DNA from: Oscillospiraceae bacterium | GTDB taxonomy: Bacteria; Bacillota; Clostridia; Oscillospirales; Oscillospiraceae | DNA length: 64,000 nt | NCBI GenBank assembly: GCA_017395085.1 | Contig: JAFPWF010000021.1 | Location: 61,896-125,895 of the forward strand | Direction of reading: 5' to 3' | Part shown: piece after piece, positions 1 to 8,129 of the stretch | How the letters are laid out: each line of letters begins with the position of its first letter | Position numbering within the stretch: position 1 is the first letter of the stretch | Made by a program: the position numbers and the translations under genes | Notes under the pieces: model-generated | What the model saw: only the letters and a program-made list of their open reading frames with translations | The model's database searches: none | What the model was told of the DNA's origin: nothing

Positions 1-1886
1 AAGTTGGCGACAACTTCTTCCTTGGCCACAAGGCCCGTAACGGTAGCGGCGGTGGGCTTCCAGTCGCCGAAGCCAAGGGGCTTGAAGACGACGGAGACAG
101 GCTGTGCAACGCGGGCGAGGATGGAGTCGTCCATCGGCTCGACCTCGTCTTCGGGGATGCCCATGCGGTCGGCCACGACGGCAACGTATTCGTCAGTCAC
201 GACGCTGTCGTCCTCATAGAGGTCGTCGACCATGCCGAAGCGTCCGTTGACGCTGCCGAAGCTGGTCAGGAACCAGATCACGATGGAGGAAACCACAATC
301 ACGGTGCCGGCGCGCTTGATGAAGCTCCAGCCGCGCTCCCAGGTGCCGCGCAGCACGTTGCCCCAGGCGGGCAGGTGGTAGGCCGGCAGCTCCATGACGA
401 AGGGGGCGGGGTCGCCTGCGAACATCTTGGTCTTCTTGAGCATGATGCCGGAGAGCACGATGGCCGCGATGCCGATGAAGTAGGCCGAGGTGGCAACCCA
501 GGTGCTGCCGCCGAAGAGCGCGCCCGCGATCAGGCCGATGATCGGCATTTTCGCGCCGCAGGGGATAAAGGTCGTGGTCATGACCGTCATGCGGCGGTCA
601 CGTTCGTTTTCAATGGTGCGCGAAGCCATAACGCCGGGGATGCCGCAGCCGGTACCGACCAGCATCGGGATAAAGCTCTTGCCGGAGAGGCCGAAGCGGC
701 GGAAAATCCGGTCCATGATGAAGGCGATACGGGCCATGTAGCCGCAGTCTTCAAGCAGGCAGAGCATCAGGAACAGAACGAGCATCTGGGGTACGAAGCC
801 GAGTACCGCGCCGACGCCGGCCAGAATACCGTCGGAAATCAGGCCGACCAGCCACGGTGCGACGTTCCAGCTTTCCAGGATCGCGCGGGAGCCGTCGGTG
901 AGCCAGGCACCGCCCAGCACGTCGTTGGCCCAGTCGGTGAGGAAGGTACCGATGGCGATGCCGCCGTCCGCGATGGAGGAACCCATCGACAGCGCGTAAA
1001 CAAGGAACATGACCACCGCAAAAATCGGCAGCGCCAGAATGCGGTTGGTGACGACCTTGTCGATCTTGTCCGAAACGGAGAGCTGGCCTTTGCCCTTCTT
1101 CTTGTAAATGCCCTTGAGCATGCTGCCGATGTATACATAGCGCTCGTTGGTGATGATGCTCTCGGCGTCGTCGTCAAGTTCCGTCTCGGCCGCGGCGATG
1201 TCCTTTTCGATGTGGGCTTTGACGTCATCGGAAAGCTTCAGGCTTTCCATGACCTTTTCGTCGCGTTCAAACAGCTTGATGGCGTACCAGCGCTGCCTCT
1301 CTTCGGGCAGATTGTGGACGGTAACTTCTTCAATGTGGGCCAGCGCATGCTCCACCGGACCGGAGAAGCTGTGCTGCGGAATGGTCTTGCCGTTCTTTGC
1401 GGCGTCGATGGCGGCCAGGGCCGCTTCCTTGACGCCGTCGCCCTTCAGGGCGGAGATTTCAACGATTTTGCAGCCAAGCTGGCGGCTCAGCTCCTTGACG
1501 TTGATGTCGTCGCCGGCCTTGCGGACCAGGTCCATCATGTTCAGCGCAATGACCACCGGGATGCCGAGCTCGGTCAGCTGCGTGGTCAGGTACAGGTTGC
1601 GCTCCAGGTTCGTGGCGTCGACGATGTTCAGGATGGCGTCCGGCTTTTCCTCAATCAGGTAATTCCGGGCCACGACTTCTTCCAGCGTATAGGGGGAGAG
1701 CGAGTAGATGCCGGGCAGGTCGGTCAGGATCACTTCCTTGTCGACGATCAGCTTGCCTTCCTTCTTCTCCACGGTGACGCCCGGCCAGTTGCCGACGAAC
1801 TGGTTGGAGCCGGTCAGCTTGTTGAACAGGGTTGTTTTGCCGCTGTTCGGGTTGCCCGCTAGGGCAATGCGAAGTTGTTTGTCCAT
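1..1886 (-). CDS. feoB: Ferrous iron transporter FeoB, partial (3' end off the window)
   Basis: Reads leftward from ATG 1886 and runs off the left edge, so about 628 codons are visible and perhaps the last tenth is missing. The N-terminal G domain has G1 GNPNSGKT at residues 11-18, a DLPG G3 motif near residue 56 and an NMMD G4 motif. Polytopic membrane segments follow, with the conserved VGTGCGIPGVMASRT stretch and a GLVAKEEVV block just before the edge. FeoB imports Fe2+ at the inner membrane using its GTPase domain. It starts 14 bases after the feoA stop, in an operon with two feoA genes under a DtxR-type operator. A second, fused FeoAB lies at 35323. Confidence 0.97.
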   Translation of the reverse strand, partial: MDKQLRIALAGNPNSGKTTLFNKLTGSNQFVGNWPGVTVEKKEGKLIVDKEVILTDLPGIYSLSPYTLEEVVARNYLIEEKPDAILNIVDATNLERNLYLTTQLTELGIPVVIALNMMDLVRKAGDDINVKELSRQLGCKIVEISALKGDGVKEAALAAIDAAKNGKTIPQHSFSGPVEHALAHIEEVTVHNLPEERQRWYAIKLFERDEKVMESLKLSDDVKAHIEKDIAAAETELDDDAESIITNERYVYIGSMLKGIYKKKGKGQLSVSDKIDKVVTNRILALPIFAVVMFLVYALSMGSSIADGGIAIGTFLTDWANDVLGGAWLTDGSRAILESWNVAPWLVGLISDGILAGVGAVLGFVPQMLVLFLMLCLLEDCGYMARIAFIMDRIFRRFGLSGKSFIPMLVGTGCGIPGVMASRTIENERDRRMTVMTTTFIPCGAKMPIIGLIAGALFGGSTWVATSAYFIGIAAIVLSGIMLKKTKMFAGDPAPFVMELPAYHLPAWGNVLRGTWERGWSFIKRAGTVIVVSSIVIWFLTSFGSVNGRFGMVDDLYEDDSVVTDEYVAVVADRMGIPEDEVEPMDDSILARVAQPVSVVFKPLGFGDWKPTAATVTGLVAKEEVVAN

Positions 1887-1900
1887 GTCTTCCTTCTCCT

Positions 1901-2122
1901 TTACTCGACTTCGATCATTTCCGCATCGGCCTTGCGGAGGCTCAGCTCATAATCGCGGACATTGACCTCAATGGGATCGCCCAGCGGAGCAAGCTTGCGG
2001 ACAAAGACCTCCACGCCCCTGGTGATTCCCATGTCCATGATGCGGCGCTTAACGGCGCCCTCGCCGTGAAGCTTCACAACTTTGGCGGTTTCGCCGACCT
2101 GTACGTCTCTGAGTGTTTTCAT
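1901..2122 (-). CDS. feoA: FeoA-family protein (SH3-like Feo accessory protein), copy next to feoB
   Basis: 73 residues, start ATG 2122 chosen over an upstream GTG at 2128 because AAAGGAG sits 8 bases before the ATG. The protein has the FeoA SH3-like core: TLRDVQVGETAKVVKL, RRIMDMGITRGVEV and LAPLGDPIEVNVRDYELSLR. FeoA proteins are cytoplasmic partners of FeoB thought to modulate its GTPase or channel. It is the middle gene of feoA-feoA-feoB. Confidence 0.95.
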   Translation of the reverse strand: MKTLRDVQVGETAKVVKLHGEGAVKRRIMDMGITRGVEVFVRKLAPLGDPIEVNVRDYELSLRKADAEMIEVE

Positions 2123-2150
2123 CTTCACTTCTCCTTTATCATCATTTTGC

Positions 2151-2363
2151 TCAAATCATGATCTTGCCGGCCATCTCTTTGCTGATGGCCACGCGGGACT
2201 CTTTGATCTTGACGATCAGGTTCCCGCCGATGGTGTTCATCACCGTAACGGCGCCTCCCACCGTAAAGCCCATGTCCTCCAGGTGCTTTTTCATTTCCGG
2301 ACTTCCACCGACCCGCTTGATAACAGCTTCTTCGCCCGGATCTGCCAGTATCAGGGGCATCAT
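2151..2363 (-). CDS. feoA: FeoA-family protein, first gene of the feo operon
   Basis: 70 residues, ATG 2363 preceded by GAGGAGG at 7 bases; ATG 2360 is an alternative. The sequence shows the FeoA pattern (LADPGEEAVIKRVGG, LEDMGFTVGGAVTVMN, NLIVKIKESRVAIS) but is clearly diverged from the neighbouring FeoA, for instance lacking the P-x-GDP-I-E motif. Two separate FeoA proteins before one FeoB is a recurring arrangement in Clostridia; they may form a heteromeric Feo complex (inference). Transcribed first from the promoter at 2455-2483. Confidence 0.93.
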   Translation of the reverse strand: MMPLILADPGEEAVIKRVGGSPEMKKHLEDMGFTVGGAVTVMNTIGGNLIVKIKESRVAISKEMAGKIMI

Positions 2364-2395
2364 CGTGCTTCCTCCTCTCTCAAACGGCCGCCGCG

Positions 2396-2413
2396 GGTTA
2401 AATTTCCTTAACC
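2396..2413. promoter_or_regulatory. Second, weaker DtxR-type operator in the feo leader
   Basis: GGTTAA-ATTTCC-TTAACC is an 18-bp perfect inverted repeat between the promoter and the first feoA. Its core GTTAA-N6-TTAAC has the same geometry as GTTAG-N6-CTAAC with one base changed per arm, so it may be a secondary site for the same regulator (inference). Confidence 0.45.
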
Positions 2414-2429
2414 AACAGGCGGTAAAAAG

Positions 2430-2447
2430 GGTTAGTTCTCACTAACC
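2430..2447. promoter_or_regulatory. DtxR-type operator of the feoAAB promoter
   Basis: GGTTAGT-TCTC-ACTAACC is a perfect inverted repeat starting 8 bases downstream of the leftward -10 box, so it covers the transcription start. The 16-bp core at 2431-2446 recurs with the same 6-4-6 spacing at 12007, 12183 and 35234. Confidence 0.8.
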
Positions 2448-2454
2448 GCTACGT

Positions 2455-2483
2455 AGTTTAACACCTTTAATCAAGGTTGTCAA
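2455..2483 (-). promoter_or_regulatory. Sigma-70 promoter of feoAAB
   Basis: On the minus strand TTGACA (2483-2478), a 17-bp spacer and TAAACT (2460-2455) form a strong promoter pointing into feoA. The -35 region lies in the near-palindrome GGTTGTCAACC, so a rightward -35 for the regulator gene may overlap it. Confidence 0.75.
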
Positions 2484-2554
2484 CCTCTAACTTGCGTTAA
2501 TTCTTATCCTTGCTTTTTTTCGGTTCCCGTGTTATTCTTTTTCTGGTGATGCAT

Positions 2555-2923
2555 ATGACTATTCATAAATCTGCAGAAGACTATCTGGAAGCCATGCTCA
2601 TGCTCCGGGAAGAGCGCGGCTATATCCGTTCGATCGATGTGGCGGAAAAGCTTGGCGTGACCAAGCCCAGCGTCAGCTATGCCACCAAGCGTCTGAGGGA
2701 GAGCGGCTATATCTCCGCGGATCCGGCAGGCATGATCGTCCTGCTGGAGCCCGGGCTGGAAATTGCCGAGCGCATGTACGAACGCCACAAGCTCCTGACG
2801 GAGCTGCTCATCGGGCTGGGCGTCAATCCGGAAACCGCGCGGGAAGACGCCTGCAAAATCGAGCATGACCTCAGCGTGGAATCTTTTGATGCCATCCGCA
2901 GGCATGCGGAGGAATACCGCTGA
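2555..2923 (+). CDS. DtxR/MntR-family metal-dependent transcriptional repressor
   Basis: 122 residues when started at ATG 2555, chosen because MTIHKSAEDYL then aligns without gaps to MELHRAGEDYL of the paralog at 12248; ATG 2549 or GTG 2546 are possible. The N-terminal winged helix contains VAEKLGVTKPSVSYATKRL, followed by a dimerisation/metal-binding half with ERHKLLTELLIGLGV and a C-K-I-E-H-D motif that supplies metal ligands in this family. It lacks the C-terminal SH3 domain, as in MntR. Divergent from feoAAB and next to a matching operator, it is the obvious candidate to repress feo when Fe2+ (or Mn2+) is high. No clear ribosome binding site is visible. Confidence 0.9.
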   Translation: MTIHKSAEDYLEAMLMLREERGYIRSIDVAEKLGVTKPSVSYATKRLRESGYISADPAGMIVLLEPGLEIAERMYERHKLLTELLIGLGVNPETAREDACKIEHDLSVESFDAIRRHAEEYR

Positions 2924-2938
2924 TTTCACCCTCTGACA

Positions 2939-2987
2939 GAAAACGGACGTCCGGTCTGCCTGAAACGCAGACCGGACGTCCGTTTTC
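2939..2987. terminator. Bidirectional terminator between convergent genes
   Basis: A 21-bp perfect stem (2939-2959 with 2967-2987) with a 7-base loop lies between the rightward regulator and the leftward gene ending at 3004. TTTTC closes the stem on either strand, fitting termination in both directions. Confidence 0.85.
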
Positions 2988-3003
2988 TCCTGCGATGATT
3001 TGT

Positions 3004-3612
3004 TTACAGCTTCCTGATGCAGAAGTCACAGCGTTCCGCGCCCTTGCCGAGCGTGCCGCTCCTCTCAAAGATCAGGCCCGGCAGATGACCGTAGATTCTT
3101 TCGTCATTTTCGCAGAAGATCCTGGTGAGCTCCGGACAGCCGAGCTCTGTGAAAGTCCTGCAGTACGGGCAGGCGGTGACGTCCATTCGGTATTCGCCTT
3201 TCTTCTTCGGGTAGAAAGTGTTCTGAAAGCCGTTTCCCGCTCCGAACACCTTCTTTGTTAACGGGTCCCAGACCTTGACGAAGAGGCTTTGCATGCCCGG
3301 CAGCTTCATCATGTTTTGGAGTATCTTTTCAATTCCCGCACAGGTGCGGACGGCGGCGTCTTCAATCACCCGATACGCTTTCTCCCGGCCGATCACGTCC
3401 TTCAGGCTCAGATAGATTGCCGCCGACGGAAGGATTCTGCTGTCCGTATGAACGTGCACTCCCTTGGGAAGCGAACTGTACCGGGCCAGAAACCCTTCGA
3501 GCTTCGCCGTCGCCTCCCACCACAGCGCATCGCTTTGGGCTTTCGGCAGGGTTTTATCCATTTCGGCCTTGATCGTGGCCTTCTTTTTCATGATTTTTTC
3601 TGCAGTGTTCAT
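3004..3612 (-). CDS. ATC-hydrolase-like cysteine-rich protein A
   Basis: 202 residues from ATG 3612 (GAGAGG about 7 bases upstream; ATG 3627 has no good site). It resembles the family annotated as L-2-amino-thiazoline-4-carboxylic acid hydrolase (PF14196), whose real substrates are largely unknown. The N-terminal half is a helical, charged segment; the C-terminal half carries TACPYC, then FCEND and a terminal CDFC. The same C ... C-x2-D ... C-D-x-C pattern occurs in the proteins at 5832 and 11324, suggesting a shared metal or thiol site. It is the last gene of the leftward block and is followed by a strong terminator. Confidence 0.75.
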   Translation of the reverse strand: MNTAEKIMKKKATIKAEMDKTLPKAQSDALWWEATAKLEGFLARYSSLPKGVHVHTDSRILPSAAIYLSLKDVIGREKAYRVIEDAAVRTCAGIEKILQNMMKLPGMQSLFVKVWDPLTKKVFGAGNGFQNTFYPKKKGEYRMDVTACPYCRTFTELGCPELTRIFCENDERIYGHLPGLIFERSGTLGKGAERCDFCIRKL

Positions 3613-3666
3613 CTTTGCGCCTCTCATTCTTTCATTAAAGGGTTTTTAACCGTATTTGCCGGCTTC

Positions 3667-4461
3667 CTACTTTTTCCCTGCCAGCAGCGCGGAACCGGAG
3701 AGGGCCATCCACCTGGCCTCACCGGGAGACATGAACATGCCCCTTGTCGTGTCAACCAGTTCAACCTGCTCATATCCCATGGCGCGGAGCTTTTGGACAA
3801 AGGCCTGCATGTCGCCATACTTCGCCTTGGAGAAAATGTCGTGCAGGGCGAATGTGCCGCCTTTTTTCAGCACCCGCAGCGTCTCCAGCAGGATCTCCTG
3901 GCGGTCGCTGCTGGGAATGTTGTGGTAGACGTAATTGCTGGTGACGGCGTCAAAGCTCTCGTCCGGGAAGTCCAGCTTCAGGGCGTTTCCCTTCCGGAAC
4001 TCCGTGTTCCCGCTGACGCCCTCGGCTTTCGCGTTCGCTTCACAGAGGGGTTTGTTGAAGGAGGCATATTCCTTTCCCCAGCGGTCGATGCCGATGAAGC
4101 GTGCCTGCGGATTGCGCCTGGCGCAGGCGATGGCCAGCGCGCCGCTTCCGCAGCCCACATCCAGCCCGGTACCGCCTTCCGGGAGCTTAACATGCTCCGC
4201 AATGCCCTCGATGATCTGGCGGGACATCTGCCGTTTGCCGTCGTAGGAAAAGGCCCGGTACATGAGCCCCATCCACAGCGCGGCTCCGCCCGCAGCCGTG
4301 CCCGCAATCAGCAGGATGCCCGTCGACGCCGCTTTCACAGTCTCGTTCTTGATCAGCCCGGTGCAGCCGGTGACGGCAGCCAGCCCGAAGCATCCGATCG
4401 CACCTGCCAGTGTCCCGAGCACCATACCCTTCGGCATCCAGTTTTTGTAATCCGGTTTCAT
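3667..4461 (-). CDS. Membrane-anchored class I SAM-dependent methyltransferase
   Basis: 264 residues from ATG 4461 (a GTG lies directly upstream at 4464). Two hydrophobic segments, about residues 12-36 and 47-67, precede a Rossmann methyltransferase domain with motif I LDVGCGSGALA at about 100-110, a GIDRWG motif II acidic residue and a conserved LKKGGTFALHD strand. The likely role is methylation of a small molecule or lipid at the membrane; the substrate is unknown. It sits 54 bases upstream of ATC-hydrolase-like gene A. Confidence 0.85.
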   Translation of the reverse strand: MKPDYKNWMPKGMVLGTLAGAIGCFGLAAVTGCTGLIKNETVKAASTGILLIAGTAAGGAALWMGLMYRAFSYDGKRQMSRQIIEGIAEHVKLPEGGTGLDVGCGSGALAIACARRNPQARFIGIDRWGKEYASFNKPLCEANAKAEGVSGNTEFRKGNALKLDFPDESFDAVTSNYVYHNIPSSDRQEILLETLRVLKKGGTFALHDIFSKAKYGDMQAFVQKLRAMGYEQVELVDTTRGMFMSPGEARWMALSGSALLAGKK

Positions 4462-4546
4462 CACAATACCCCCATGTTTTTAATAATATGAACGAAAAAT
4501 CCTGCAGCTGCAGCTGCCTCTACGGCCTGTGGATAATCCGCCGCTG

Positions 4547-5296
4547 TCACAGACTGCGCAGCTCCTGTGCCATCACGTCCGGATGAAAGAGCGCCATGTC
4601 CCCGTGGTCCATCCCCGCAAAGCACTTGAAGACGGTATCCGGGACAAACTTTTTCATATATTTCAGATCCCAGTCTCTGGCCCTGCGTTCTTTTTCCGCA
4701 TACCAGTAATGAACCTTGCCGGGAAACCGCATGATTTCCTCCGGCATTTTATAGTTGTTGCAGGAATCGAAGGTGTTCCAGAGCGTCCTGTATGTGCAGT
4801 GACGGAAAATGTTGGCCACGTACTTCAGATCCTCCTCGCTGAACTGCGAGGAACTGAAGGCTTTTACGATCACTTTTTCCCCGCCGAGTTTCCCGAGCGC
4901 CATCATTCCAAAATCGCGCAGCGCGATAAACCGGGTCAGGATCCACGGCAGCTGATAGGGTGTGATTCCCCCATCCAGAATCGTATTCTCCGTCTTCAGC
5001 TTTCCGTCCGCGGCTATCCGGAGAGCGATGCTCCCGCCCATGGAGCAGCCGTAGACCGTCTTCACCTGCCGGATTCCCTTTTGCAGAAGGGCATCCGCAA
5101 GCTCCGAAGCGGTCTCCTCGACCGAGCGGAACTCCGAATTGTCCTGCAGGTCATAGCCCGGAAGCGCCGGTATCAGCAGATGAAACTGTTTTTCCAGAAG
5201 CGGGACGACATTTTCAAAATAGTCCCATGTTACCAGCGACGGATGGATCAGCAGGATCCTGTCCGGATTCTCTTTGCCGTACTCGTAGATTCTCAT
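4547..5296 (-). CDS. Alpha/beta hydrolase
   Basis: 249 residues, ATG 5296. The nucleophile elbow is GCSMG with Ser85 at its centre; an early HPSLVTW segment supplies the oxyanion region and GMDHGD near residue 230 the likely catalytic His. No signal peptide. The decayed gene at 12735 begins with the same layout, so it may be a broken relative. It lies 18 bases downstream of a small membrane-protein gene, within the block with methyltransferases and ATC-hydrolase-like proteins; substrate unknown. Confidence 0.85.
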   Translation of the reverse strand: MRIYEYGKENPDRILLIHPSLVTWDYFENVVPLLEKQFHLLIPALPGYDLQDNSEFRSVEETASELADALLQKGIRQVKTVYGCSMGGSIALRIAADGKLKTENTILDGGITPYQLPWILTRFIALRDFGMMALGKLGGEKVIVKAFSSSQFSEEDLKYVANIFRHCTYRTLWNTFDSCNNYKMPEEIMRFPGKVHYWYAEKERRARDWDLKYMKKFVPDTVFKCFAGMDHGDMALFHPDVMAQELRSL

Positions 5297-5314
5297 ACAA
5301 CGCCCGTTCTCTTC

Positions 5315-5821
5315 TCATCCAATCAGCTTCACAAGCCATCCCACCAGAGCGGCGGGGATCAGCGCAAAGATGATGCCGGGAAACAGCATCCCTTTTGCGT
5401 GAAACCATTTCTGATGATATGCCTTGTCCATATGCTCGGTCCCTTCCAGCCGGAACATCGGCAGATTGGCAAACAGCACCCAGTCGAGAAAGCAGGTGTC
5501 ATAGACGCCGATCCATACCATGAGGCCGAAGGTCAGCCAGAAGCCCTGCCGGAAGGTTTCCGCTCCGGCAATCAGTGCACAGACCAGCAGGATGCCGGTG
5601 AAGATCAGAACGCCGAAGCCTTTTGTCAGGATCACATTTTTGGATTTGTAACTCACGTCAACTCTGTCGTGAGTCCTGAAATACTCCTCCTGTATATCGG
5701 GCGGATAATTGTGGATGCTGGCGGGGCTGTATTTTCTGCCCCCGCGATAATAGGTAAAGATGATCGCCGTAAAGATCGCTGCAAAGACGATCATTTCGAT
5801 CAGAATTACCAGGATGTTCAT
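5315..5821 (-). CDS. Small polytopic membrane protein, paralog 1
   Basis: 168 residues with about four membrane helices (near 3-23, 68-88, 92-112 and 145-166). I do not recognise a named family. The segment YDTCFLDWVLF matches YDMVFFDWFLL in the 165-residue protein at 6561, and both are followed by a charged H/Y-rich loop and a final helix, so the two are paralogs bracketing ATC-hydrolase-like gene B. Gap to that gene is 10 bases. Possibly a transporter or membrane anchor for the enzymes of the block. Confidence 0.7.
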   Translation of the reverse strand: MNILVILIEMIVFAAIFTAIIFTYYRGGRKYSPASIHNYPPDIQEEYFRTHDRVDVSYKSKNVILTKGFGVLIFTGILLVCALIAGAETFRQGFWLTFGLMVWIGVYDTCFLDWVLFANLPMFRLEGTEHMDKAYHQKWFHAKGMLFPGIIFALIPAALVGWLVKLIG

Positions 5822-5831
5822 GCTTACACCT

Positions 5832-6545
5832 CTATTTCTTCACACTGATCCAAAGACCGTTATCTGCCTTTTTCAGCTCGTACTCCGCCGCAATCGGATT
5901 CTGATCGCCTGCGATACAGTAATCACAGCATGCTGCCGAGCAGCATGTCCCTTCACGGATCAGGACTGCATGGAGCTTTTGCATGGCCAGATGGTCGCAG
6001 TTGCACATCACAGGAAGCACATCCTCCATCTGATGGCGTTTGGCAAATTCCGCATTCGGACACTGAGTAAAGCTGTACCGGACTACACAGTTCTCCTTGT
6101 CGTACTCGAAACCTCCCATGCGGAACGATCCTGGAAACCTTTTGATCTCCTCCGTCCGGATATCGCTTGTCTTTTTGAAGATTCTGCCGGCCAGCCGGTT
6201 GTCCGGTTTCCGGTTCAGGTTGAATATCCTGCCGAGCAGATCAAAACTGCTCATAAAGCAGTTGTAAACGTCCTGCTGGATATCTTCGATTGGAGGCTTG
6301 TCCGGAACAACTGCATACCAGGCAAAGATCAGGATCGGGTCGTAGATGCTGACCGTGATCTTTAACCCGGCAAGCGCAGGTTCATCCTTCAGGTATTCAC
6401 AGTATTGAAGCTGTATTTTCTCCCAGAGTTCAGCGGCCGTCTGTTCATCGTAATAACGGCGCAGGAGTTTCTGCACGCACTTTTTGGCTTTCTTCGTATA
6501 GACCGCATGCTTTGTGCGGTCGAAAGGCAGATCTTTTTCCAGCAT
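5832..6545 (-). CDS. ATC-hydrolase-like cysteine-rich protein B
   Basis: 237 residues, ATG 6545. It shares with the proteins at 3004 and 11324 the order TQCP, then MCNCD (C-x2-D) and finally CCDYC, fitting PF14196-type ATC-hydrolase-like proteins. Extra Cys residues (GTCCSAACC) precede the last motif. There is no signal peptide, so it should act in the cytoplasm. It lies between the two paralogous membrane proteins with gaps of 10 and 15 bases, so all three are surely co-transcribed. Confidence 0.75.
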   Translation of the reverse strand: MLEKDLPFDRTKHAVYTKKAKKCVQKLLRRYYDEQTAAELWEKIQLQYCEYLKDEPALAGLKITVSIYDPILIFAWYAVVPDKPPIEDIQQDVYNCFMSSFDLLGRIFNLNRKPDNRLAGRIFKKTSDIRTEEIKRFPGSFRMGGFEYDKENCVVRYSFTQCPNAEFAKRHQMEDVLPVMCNCDHLAMQKLHAVLIREGTCCSAACCDYCIAGDQNPIAAEYELKKADNGLWISVKK

Positions 6546-6560
6546 GGTTTCGGACCTCCG

Positions 6561-7058
6561 TCAAAACATCGTGCAGATCCAGGCCGCCAGCGCAGAGGCC
6601 GCCGGGAAGATGACCAGCAGTTTTAACAGCTGACTTTTGATGTTGTATCCATACTTTCTGCCGTTGTACACACTCTCCACCTCAGGGTAGTAATGCTGGA
6701 AGAAGTGAAACCTGCAGAGAAGAAACCAGTCAAAGAAAACCATGTCGTACGCTTTATAGATCGTAAAGATCAGCACAAAGCGCAGGAAAAACTGGATAAA
6801 GGTAAAGCCGCTTCGGAAACCGTCCCAGACTGAGATCACGCCCACGCCCAGTATCATCAATACGCCGAGGATCAGCAGCACCCAGCCCATGGCTCTGGCG
6901 CCGCAGAACAGTTCCCTGTCTCTCGGTACAAAGACCTCCAGGGCCTCTTTCGGGGCGGATGAGAAAAACTTCTTGTCCTGAATAAAGGCAACTGCCGCAA
7001 TCAGCAGGAGCGTGATCGCCCCGCAGAATATGATTGCCAGAAATACCGTTAACAGCAT
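6561..7058 (-). CDS. Small polytopic membrane protein, paralog 2
   Basis: 165 residues, ATG 7058, with about four hydrophobic segments (2-27, 56-78, 86-106, 143-162). It shares the YDxxFxDWxL motif and topology with the protein at 5315. Function unknown. The 140-base gap between this gene and 7199 is the largest in the block, so a second promoter may exist here, though no convincing -10/-35 pair or DtxR-type operator is seen in it. Confidence 0.7.
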   Translation of the reverse strand: MLLTVFLAIIFCGAITLLLIAAVAFIQDKKFFSSAPKEALEVFVPRDRELFCGARAMGWVLLILGVLMILGVGVISVWDGFRSGFTFIQFFLRFVLIFTIYKAYDMVFFDWFLLCRFHFFQHYYPEVESVYNGRKYGYNIKSQLLKLLVIFPAASALAAWICTMF

Positions 7059-7198
7059 GCTGTTCTCCTTCCGTTTTTAAAGGTCTTCCTGCAGGCTGGA
7101 TAGCTGATGTTCACCTGCCGACGAATCCTGTTCCCTGTGGTAATTTCATTCCGTCGAATCGCGGTTCGATTGGCAGTCCCGCTCCCGGGGCTGCTTTT

Positions 7199-8104
7199 TT
7201 ATGCCCTCATCCGGCGGACCATCAGATCCCAGCCCTCTTTTGCCTCGCGGCAAAGCGGGAAGACGGGGTAGCAGTGGAACATTCCCTCACCGACAATCAG
7301 TTCATAGTCGACGCCGTACTTCTTCATGGCCGCTTCGAATGACGGCGCGCAGGCGTACAGGGTTTCGTCGCTGCCATAGATCAGCGTGACTTTCGGGCAG
7401 TTGGTAAAGTCGCCTTTCTGCAGCCAGATCATATAGTCCGGTACGCTTCCGTCCCCGTGACGCATGATCTCCACAGCGGTCTTCATGTACTCCGCCGGGA
7501 TTGCCACGTCCTTTTTATCCAGCTCCAGCATCCGTTGCCATTCCTCTTCCGTCTCCACGCAGGTGCCGGGGGAAATCGCCATGATGCAGCCCGGCATCGG
7601 CGTGTCGCGGTGCCCGTCGTTGATATACGGCACCATGCCGAGCGCCAGATTGCCCCCGGATGAGGTTCCCAGCACGGAAATATGCTCTGCGGAATAGTCC
7701 TGCAGCATCACACGGTAGGTCTCATGGATCATTTCATAGGCCTTGGTCAGAGGGTAGTCCGTACACAGCGGATAATAGGGTACATACAGGTCAAGTCCGG
7801 TTTCTTTGGCAAAGCGAAGCGCCTTCTTAATCGAACCCGGTCTCGGCGCGCTGATCATGCCGCCGCCGATCAGGAAAAGATTGGCCCGGTCGCATCTCTC
7901 CTTATGGATCAGCTTCAGGACGGGAAACCCCATCACCTCAATGCGGCTGATCCGGAAGGCGTCGTCCTTGAGTTCCGGAATGCGGTTTTTGGCGTTTTCC
8001 CGCCTCCGGTTTTCCAGCAGTTCCTCCGTACTCATGCCGGCCCAGCGCTTTTTGATATTTGCGGCCTTTACCAGCCGCTTGAGGATCTCATATTTGAGCG
8101 ACAT
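7199..8104 (-). CDS. Alpha/beta hydrolase, HSL/acetyl-esterase type
   Basis: 301 residues from ATG 8104, with GGAGGG 6 bases upstream. The oxyanion segment LIGGGM (about 78-83) and nucleophile motif GTSSG (146-150, central Ser148) are those of hormone-sensitive-lipase-like carboxylesterases; YGSDE supplies the acid and MFHCYP the His. Cytoplasmic, probably cleaving an ester or amide in a small molecule. It is 25 bases downstream of a methyltransferase gene in the metal-regulated block. Confidence 0.87.
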   Translation of the reverse strand: MSLKYEILKRLVKAANIKKRWAGMSTEELLENRRRENAKNRIPELKDDAFRISRIEVMGFPVLKLIHKERCDRANLFLIGGGMISAPRPGSIKKALRFAKETGLDLYVPYYPLCTDYPLTKAYEMIHETYRVMLQDYSAEHISVLGTSSGGNLALGMVPYINDGHRDTPMPGCIMAISPGTCVETEEEWQRMLELDKKDVAIPAEYMKTAVEIMRHGDGSVPDYMIWLQKGDFTNCPKVTLIYGSDETLYACAPSFEAAMKKYGVDYELIVGEGMFHCYPVFPLCREAKEGWDLMVRRMRA

Positions 8105-8129
8105 GCTTATCCCTCCGTACACACTTCGA

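Noticed and set aside
375-1862. Long rightward open frame of 495 codons
   Set aside because: Antisense to feoB; composition follows the codon bias of the opposite strand and no motif is recognisable.
7160-7200. Hairpin with TTTTTT on the plus strand after the gene at 7199
   Set aside because: The T-tract is on the wrong side for the leftward transcript and no rightward gene is present.
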